In this document: in pieces, positions 13,639 to 17,839 of the stretch
Layout: every line of letters starts with the position of its first letter
Position numbering within the stretch: position 1 is the stretch's first letter
DNA from: Eggerthellaceae bacterium UBA5906
GTDB taxonomy: Bacteria > Actinomycetota > Coriobacteriia > Coriobacteriales > Eggerthellaceae
Length of the DNA: 17,839 bases
NCBI GenBank assembly: GCA_002431805.1
Contig: DJEE01000126.1
Span: 1 to 17,839, forward strand
Direction: 5' to 3'
Made by a program: the position numbers and the translations under genes
The notes under the pieces: model-generated
What the model was told of the DNA's origin: nothing
The model's input: only the letters and a program-made list of their open reading frames with translations
Database searches by the model: none

Positions 13639-13752
13639 AACCTTGCACGCATAATGCGGATATGCCTACCTGCAGCATGCCGAACCTTGCATGTTTGCAT
13701 GTTGGGAGCTAACGCGCATCGCACGCAGCAGCATGCGAAACCTTGCACGTTT
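13639..13752. repeat. Short direct repeats upstream of the tad operon (possible operators)
   Basis: The core AACCTTGCA[CT]G occurs three times in the same orientation, at 13639, 13683 and 13739. The last two are part of a longer 25-base unit starting GCAGCATGC (13672 and 13728), matching at 22 of 25 positions. An 8-base tandem TGCATGTT lies at 13688-13703. The palindrome GCATGC is contained in both long copies. Location ahead of the pilus operon and away from genes suggests binding sites for a regulator; no regulator gene is in the window. Confidence 0.5.
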
Positions 13753-13802
13753 TCGATTCGCACGCTCCCGCACACGGGCAGAGCGACAAACTTGTGCAGT
13801 AT

Positions 13803-13831
13803 TTGCGAAGGCGTGATTCTTATGCGACAAT
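13803..13831 (+). promoter_or_regulatory. Promoter of tRNA-Val
   Basis: TTGCGA (13803-13808) and GACAAT (13826-13831) are separated by exactly 17 bases, close to the housekeeping sigma consensus. Transcription would start near 13838, giving a leader of about 18 bases before the tRNA. Confidence 0.6.
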
Positions 13832-13855
13832 ACAGGTCGCCCTTTTAAGGCAATT

Positions 13856-13930
13856 GGCCGGTTGGCGCAGCGGGAGCGCAGGTGCCTTACAAGCACAAGG
13901 TCACAAGTTCAAATCTTGTACCGGCCACCA
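13856..13930 (+). tRNA. tRNA-Val (anticodon UAC)
   Basis: A complete cloverleaf can be drawn: acceptor arms GGCCGGT (13856-13862) and ACCGGCC (13920-13926), D arm GCGC/GCGC with loop AGCGGGA, anticodon loop CTTACAA (13886-13892) giving anticodon TAC, T arm ACAAG/CTTGT around TTCAAAT, discriminator A and encoded CCA (13928-13930). It reads Val codons GUA and GUG. The outermost anticodon-stem pair (13881/13897) is a G-A mismatch. It has its own promoter and terminator and points away from the tad operon. Confidence 0.95.
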
Positions 13931-13943
13931 TTTGAGTTTCGAA

Positions 13944-13970
13944 AGCCAAGCATCCGCTTGGCTTTTTTGT
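13944..13970 (+). terminator. Intrinsic terminator after tRNA-Val
   Basis: AGCCAAGC (13944-13951), loop ATCC, GCTTGGCT (13956-13963), an 8-bp perfect stem followed by a T-run (13964-13968, continuing after one G). It ends the tRNA transcript on the plus strand. Confidence 0.9.
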
Positions 13971-14051
13971 TTTTCGCCGTCTATTTCCCACCCGCCAGGC
14001 GAAGGTGCATCAGTGCCCAGCGCGACGCCGAAAACGCACACGTTACGCCCC

Positions 14052-14092
14052 CGGAAAACGCTTGTGGCCGCTGCAAGCGCAGCGGCCACAAG
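14052..14092 (-). terminator. Intrinsic terminator after recN
   Basis: CTTGTGGCCGCTG (14061-14073) and CAGCGGCCACAAG (14080-14092) form a perfect 13-bp stem with a 6-base loop. On the minus strand it is followed by CGTTTTCC (14059-14052), a short T-run, which fits termination of recN about 45 bases after its stop codon. The bases between the tRNA terminator and this hairpin (13971-14051) hold nothing recognisable. Confidence 0.75.
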
Positions 14093-14137
14093 TAGATTCC
14101 ACTCATATGTCAGCCAATTCGTAGCGAACAGCAGGCA

Positions 14138-15808
14138 CTACGCCTTCGCAGCGGCATCAAGCATTTCACGTGCATGTGCAAGCGAGGCTTGCGTCTCATC
14201 GCCCGAAAGCATGCGAGCAATTTCAGCCGGACGCGCATCGGCGTCAAGCTGCTGCAGGCTGGTTTGCGGCTTGCCGTCTTCCCCTGTTACTTTGCGCACG
14301 GTGTAGTGCACCTGCCCGCGGACGGCCACCTGAGCCAAATGCGTCACCACAATAACCTGATGCGTGCGCGCCAAATCGGCAAGCACGTCGGCAAGTGCCA
14401 CGGCCGTTGACCCGCCAACACCGGCGTCCACCTCGTCGAACACCAGCGTGTCAACGCTGTCCGCCTGACCAAGCACCACTTTTATGGCCAGCATCACGCG
14501 GCTTGTCTCGCCGCCCGATGCGATGCGGGCCAAAGGACGCGCCTGCATGCCCGCACCAGGACGGAATAGAAACTCCACCTCAGAAGGGCCCGCCGACGTC
14601 CACGATTCCCGCGGCAGCGAACGCACCTCGCACAGAAGCTCCGCGCCGCCCATCTCCAAACGGCCCATCTGCGCCGACACCGCTTGCGCAAATTGCGGCG
14701 CACGCGAACTGCGCGCATTGTCAAGCACCTGCGCCGCCTGTGCAAGCTCCTGTTCCGCAGCCTCAACGTTCGCACGAGCAGCGCGCTCGCGTTCCGCCGC
14801 GTCGTCAACAGCCGAAACCAAATCCGCAGCTTCGGCGCGCGCTTGCAGCACATCGCACATGCGCGGGCCGTACGCGCGCAAAAGCCCTTGCAAGGCCGAC
14901 ATGCGCTCTTGGTCCTGCTCCAATTCCTCGGGGTTGAACTCCACCCCGTCACGATAATCGCGCGCCGAACGGGCAACGTCCTCAAGCACATACCCCGCCT
15001 CACGCAGCGAATCGGCCAAGGCGCCCAAATCGGCATCGAAACGCGCACCTTCGTCAAGCGCAGCAACGGCGCTGTTCAGCAAGTCAAGCGCACCTTCATC
15101 GCCGCCAAGCGCCTCATGCGCGCGATTCGCCGCCATGGCCAGCGCTTCGGCATGTTCTGCCCGAGCGAGCTGCGCAGCCAGTTCTTCGTATTCGCCTTCA
15201 TGCGGGTTTACCGCATCGATGCGCTGCAGGGCAAAACGAGCCTCGTCAAGCTTGGCCGACGATGCCTCGCCCGCGTTGAGCACCCGCTCAAGTTCTTCCG
15301 TCGCACGCTTTGCCTGGGAAAACGCCTGCTTGTAGGCGGCAAGCGCATCTGAAACTTCCTCGCCCGCCCACGCATCAAGCATGCGCACGTGCGCTGCAAG
15401 CTTCATAAGCTGCTGCTGATCATGCTGGCCGCACAGATCGATAGTGGAAGCCACTCGTGCTGCAAGCTCGCGCACGCTTGCCATAGACCCGTCAAGCGTT
15501 ACGCGCGAACGACCATCGGCACTCACGCGGCGCGTTACCACCAATTCGCCGTCAGATGCATCCGCCCCTTTGCCGTCTTGCCCCTCGGCGGCAGGCATGC
15601 CGAAAAATCGCCCGGACACCTCTAGCGCGGACTCTCCATCGCGAATGGAATCTTTATCGGCGCGGGCACCCATGAGCAGGCGCAACGCCGAAAGCAGCGC
15701 CGTTTTGCCCGCTCCGGTTTCACCCGTAAGCACGGTAAGGCCTTCTGAAGGCACAAGCGAGGCTTGCTTGATAAGCGCCACATTGCGTACCTGTATCTCG
15801 TCGATCAT
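14138..15808 (-). CDS. recN: DNA repair protein RecN
   Basis: The protein has 556 residues from ATG 15808, with AAGGGG six bases upstream; the frame is open to 15958 but that part would cover the promoter and resembles no RecN. RecN is an SMC-like ATPase that acts in double-strand break repair in the cytoplasm. Motifs: N-terminal MIDEIQVRNVALI, Walker A GETGAGKT (29-36), two long coiled-coil regions (about 155-225 and 295-365), ABC signature ASGGETSR (430-437), Walker B TLVFDEVDAG (454-463) and the His switch VTHLAQVA (488-495). The length is normal. It is transcribed alone, with its own promoter and terminator. Confidence 0.95.
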   Translation of the reverse strand: MIDEIQVRNVALIKQASLVPSEGLTVLTGETGAGKTALLSALRLLMGARADKDSIRDGESALEVSGRFFGMPAAEGQDGKGADASDGELVVTRRVSADGRSRVTLDGSMASVRELAARVASTIDLCGQHDQQQLMKLAAHVRMLDAWAGEEVSDALAAYKQAFSQAKRATEELERVLNAGEASSAKLDEARFALQRIDAVNPHEGEYEELAAQLARAEHAEALAMAANRAHEALGGDEGALDLLNSAVAALDEGARFDADLGALADSLREAGYVLEDVARSARDYRDGVEFNPEELEQDQERMSALQGLLRAYGPRMCDVLQARAEAADLVSAVDDAAERERAARANVEAAEQELAQAAQVLDNARSSRAPQFAQAVSAQMGRLEMGGAELLCEVRSLPRESWTSAGPSEVEFLFRPGAGMQARPLARIASGGETSRVMLAIKVVLGQADSVDTLVFDEVDAGVGGSTAVALADVLADLARTHQVIVVTHLAQVAVRGQVHYTVRKVTGEDGKPQTSLQQLDADARPAEIARMLSGDETQASLAHAREMLDAAAKA

Positions 15809-15850
15809 CGCGTTCCCCTTGCTTGCCGCCCCGAAGGTGCCTGATAATAC

Positions 15851-15862
15851 GTACGGTTGTTC
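15851..15862. promoter_or_regulatory. Possible LexA (SOS) box at the recN start site
   Basis: On the minus strand GAAC-AACC-GTAC differs by one base from the Gram-positive LexA consensus GAAC-N4-GTTC. It lies at the expected transcription start of recN, a gene under SOS control in several bacteria. One mismatch in a short motif is weak evidence. Confidence 0.3.
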
Positions 15863-15872
15863 TATACCTATT

Positions 15873-15881
15873 AGTATACCA
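15873..15881 (-). promoter_or_regulatory. Extended -10 promoter of recN
   Basis: The minus strand reads TGGTATACT, an extended -10 (TGn plus TATACT), about 65 bases before the recN ATG. The best -35 (TTGCGG) is 20 bases upstream, too far for an ideal promoter, which an extended -10 can offset. The region 15809-15970 has no gene. Confidence 0.55.
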
Positions 15882-15970
15882 GCGTTGCGCGAACCGTGCC
15901 GCAAGTCTTCAGCCCGTGCACGAATCTTGCGCAGGTTCTTACCACACCGCGCAGCCATCGCCGCTTCGCG

Positions 15971-17839
15971 CTACAGGGCAAACCGGCTCCGAACGTCTGA
16001 CGCCGTCGAAGATGTCCCAGACCCATGCCCACCGGCTTGTTGACGGTGCCACTCCATCAAAAACGCCACGCAATCCATGCGGTTTGCCTGCCTTAGCAGC
16101 TCAATTTGCGCGTCGAAGCGCTTTCCATCCATAAGGCCCGCATCCGCCAGCGCGCGCACCATGGTAACGTCCCCCTCACGCGCAACGCGCACAAGCCCCG
16201 CACGCCCCGCCGCGCGAACCTCTTGCGCAAACGCATCCCGGTCCGCAGAAGCAAGCTTAACCGGCACCGCCAAACGATGCAGCAGCGCGCCCAGCCTATC
16301 GGGAACGTTTTTACCCGCCCGCAGCACCGCATCGTATGCCGCAAGGTCAAACGGATCGCAACCCGGCTGAGCATCTTCCAGAAAGCAATTCAACAGCTGA
16401 TCTGCGGGTATGTGAACCACTACGCCCGAATGGGCAAGGCGACACACCGCGAACTCGAAGCTGCCCTCCCCAATACTGCAAAGCGTTCGAGGCAGCTCCA
16501 CCGGCCCTTCAAGCGTGCGCGAGCAGAAGCAATGGGCGCCCACGCGCTCAAGTCCTTCCGCCAACAGCAAGCGACGCGTTCCACGGCACGCATTTCCCTC
16601 TTCCACGCTGCGCACCGAAGAGGGGACAATCACCGTTTCCGGCGCGTGCAACAGTGCCCGCGGGGCAACAGACGCAAGGCGCTTGCCCTCTATGACCTGC
16701 GGAAGCTCAAGTAACTCCAATGCCGCAGGCACCGCAAGCGCCGCCGCCGAGGGGCCTTGCCCTAAAGGTCCCAGCTTTCCGCCCGCAGCAAGCCCGTTGC
16801 AATCGTTTGCCTGACTGCGCGCCGCAGCCACACCCGCCTCAACCGCGCCTGCCGCGTCGGACGCGCACGCCGCCCGAGCCTGCGCCGCCGCGCTTGCAAA
16901 GCGCTTAGAAGCCGACGTTGGCGCCGGCGGCCCCGCCACCAGCACCGCCTTATCGCCGCCGCAATCAAACCAGCACGGCCCTTCCTCTTTCACGCCCGGC
17001 CCGCACACCCGCACGCCACGCTTGCGCAACCGCTCGGCGGCAGGTGCCTCATCAGGCAAAATCCACAGCGCGTCATCCCACAGTTTCGATTTCACCTGGG
17101 CAAGTTCGCCTGAAGCGCGCACCACGTGCGGCACGACGCATCCCTGGCACAGCGCATGCTCCCCGATGGTTTTCACGCCCGCGGCAATGGCGCAATCCCG
17201 CTCGTAAGGCGGCGCGAAGAACAGCAGCTGCGTTCCATCCGCCGAAAAAAGACTTCCTTCGTGCGCGCAATAGTTCGCGTTACCTTCGCCCACCGAATAC
17301 GTCCGGCGCTCAAGCGGCGGCGTGACGCCCAACAAATCGCACGCCTGGTCCCCGCCAGCGCATACCGCAGAACCCAAGTGGATGTGCCTGCCCGGCAACG
17401 CCGAAAACGCGCCCGCACCGATGCGGCGCACCGTATCGGGAACAACCAGCACCTCAACGCCAATACCACGTACCAGTCTTCGAGTAAAGGCACCGGGCGC
17501 GATGCGGACCACCGGAATGTTATCGACATACGAGGGAAGCACCACCGCCAAACCGGATGTTCCCCCCGCTTCCTTTGCAAGTTTTCGCAGGTCAAATCCT
17601 ACTAAGGCATATCCATCCGCCTCATGTTGCACAGATACCGTACAACATTTGTCGCCGTCATTGGGCACCACCACCGCAGCGGCTCCGCCAACGTCGTGTT
17701 GCTGCGCCGCCATCAACAGCAGGTCTGCCCGCGTTGCGTCATCTACGCCCATGCCCAGCGAACCCGCCGACAGCAAGTCGCCGTCCGCGTTACCACTCAC
17801 CTGGGCAGACGCGGCCGGCTGCGTCCAGGCCTTATACGT
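15971..17839 (-). CDS. BspA-like leucine-rich-repeat protein (5' end beyond right edge)
   Basis: The frame is open from the right edge for 622 codons. A GTG at 17800 is a possible start but has no ribosome site, so the gene probably begins outside the window. The protein contains irregular LRR_5-type units typical of BspA-like proteins: VVLPSYVDNIPVVRIAPGAF, VEVLVVPDTVRRIGAGAFSA, TVIVPSSVRSVEEGNACRG, VELPRTLCSIGEGSFEFA. An Ala-rich region of about 70 residues splits two repeat blocks. The C-terminal 90 residues (RAGLVRVAREGDVTMVRALADAG and following) look ankyrin-like. No signal peptide or anchor is seen in the visible part, and Cys residues are frequent, so it may be cytoplasmic. Function is unknown; repeat proteins of this kind usually bind other proteins. 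Confidence 0.8.
   Translation of the reverse strand, partial: TYKAWTQPAASAQVSGNADGDLLSAGSLGMGVDDATRADLLLMAAQQHDVGGAAAVVVPNDGDKCCTVSVQHEADGYALVGFDLRKLAKEAGGTSGLAVVLPSYVDNIPVVRIAPGAFTRRLVRGIGVEVLVVPDTVRRIGAGAFSALPGRHIHLGSAVCAGGDQACDLLGVTPPLERRTYSVGEGNANYCAHEGSLFSADGTQLLFFAPPYERDCAIAAGVKTIGEHALCQGCVVPHVVRASGELAQVKSKLWDDALWILPDEAPAAERLRKRGVRVCGPGVKEEGPCWFDCGGDKAVLVAGPPAPTSASKRFASAAAQARAACASDAAGAVEAGVAAARSQANDCNGLAAGGKLGPLGQGPSAAALAVPAALELLELPQVIEGKRLASVAPRALLHAPETVIVPSSVRSVEEGNACRGTRRLLLAEGLERVGAHCFCSRTLEGPVELPRTLCSIGEGSFEFAVCRLAHSGVVVHIPADQLLNCFLEDAQPGCDPFDLAAYDAVLRAGKNVPDRLGALLHRLAVPVKLASADRDAFAQEVRAAGRAGLVRVAREGDVTMVRALADAGLMDGKRFDAQIELLRQANRMDCVAFLMEWHRQQAGGHGSGTSSTASDVRSRFAL

Larger units (their letters stand above)
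13541..13855. other. Intergenic region between the tad operon and tRNA-Val
   Basis: About 315 bases without a credible gene. It separates the minus-strand tad operon from the plus-strand tRNA and should hold the promoters of both. The tRNA promoter is clear (13803-13831). The tad promoter is not: on the minus strand CATACT (about 13632-13627) with TTATGC 17 bases before is the best I can see, and it is weak. Repeats and a hairpin listed separately occupy most of the rest. Short frames here have no ribosome site. Confidence 0.6.

Noticed and set aside
13593..13896. Small Cys- and Arg-rich minus-strand frames in the tad/tRNA gap
   Set aside because: They have no ribosome-binding site, depend on the repeats for their sequence, and one runs through the tRNA gene.
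13856..13970. tRNA-Val as an integration site for a mobile element
   Set aside because: No integrase and no second copy of the tRNA 3' end were seen in the window; the tad genes look like resident operon genes.
15809..15958. N-terminal extension of RecN by 50 residues
   Set aside because: The extension covers the promoter, shows no RecN similarity, and ATG 15808 has a good ribosome site and the usual RecN N-terminus.
1..17839. CRISPR arrays, insertion sequences, toxin-antitoxin or phage genes
   Set aside because: Looked for on both strands; no regularly spaced repeats of the right kind and no transposase, integrase, toxin or capsid-like proteins are present.

Overview
The window is GC-rich, densely packed bacterial DNA. 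The gene families, GTG starts, strong Shine-Dalgarno sites and a BspA-like leucine-rich-repeat protein beside recN fit a high-GC actinobacterium, most likely of the class Coriobacteriia (Eggerthella/Slackia-like). This placement is inferred from protein content and base composition; no search was run.

From position 13540 to the left edge, all genes lie on the minus strand in one nearly gapless operon of about 13.5 kb encoding a Tad/Flp (tight adherence) pilus. Read in the direction of transcription it has three parts. (1) The machine: cpaB/rcpC (12887-13540), tadZ/cpaE (11527-12858), tadA ATPase (10206-11525), tadB and tadC platform proteins (9295-10236, 8372-9295). (2) A first set of filament proteins with ordinary class III prepilin signatures, G^Q-x-T-x-E: Flp (8154-8369), three TadE-like pseudopilins (7958-8185, 7427-7930, 4861-5304) and a large TadG-like protein (5295-7430). 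(3) A middle module of an unknown anchored protein (4322-4864), a DUF192 protein (3999-4325), a zinc-ribbon protein (3466-4002) and the prepilin peptidase (2579-3469). The peptidase is followed by a second filament set: an Flp-like protein (2266-2493), two TadE-like proteins (1704-2261, 1250-1717), a TadG-like protein (636-1253) and a second CpaB-like protein cut by the window edge (1-617). This second set lacks the conserved Glu at mature position 5 and shares a different signature, G^S-x-x-V-Q/S. That is the most interesting feature of the window.

The only sizeable gap inside the operon (2494-2578) lies just before the second Flp. It carries a hairpin with a perfect, gene-less Shine-Dalgarno sequence in its loop, possibly an mRNA stabiliser.

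Right of the operon, 13541-13855 holds no gene but contains repeated CCTTGCA-type sequences (possible operators) and a leader hairpin. A tRNA-Val(UAC) with its own promoter and intrinsic terminator follows on the plus strand (13856-13970). Next, on the minus strand, come recN (14138-15808) with its terminator and an extended -10 promoter, and a leucine-rich-repeat protein (15971 to the right edge) whose 5' end lies outside the window.

How the genes work together: TadZ places the machine; TadA hydrolyses ATP to drive TadB/TadC; the peptidase trims the prepilins; Flp polymerises with the TadE/TadG proteins as minor components; CpaB forms part of the envelope channel. The second set may build a tip, a minor fibre or a separate pseudopilus using the same motor.
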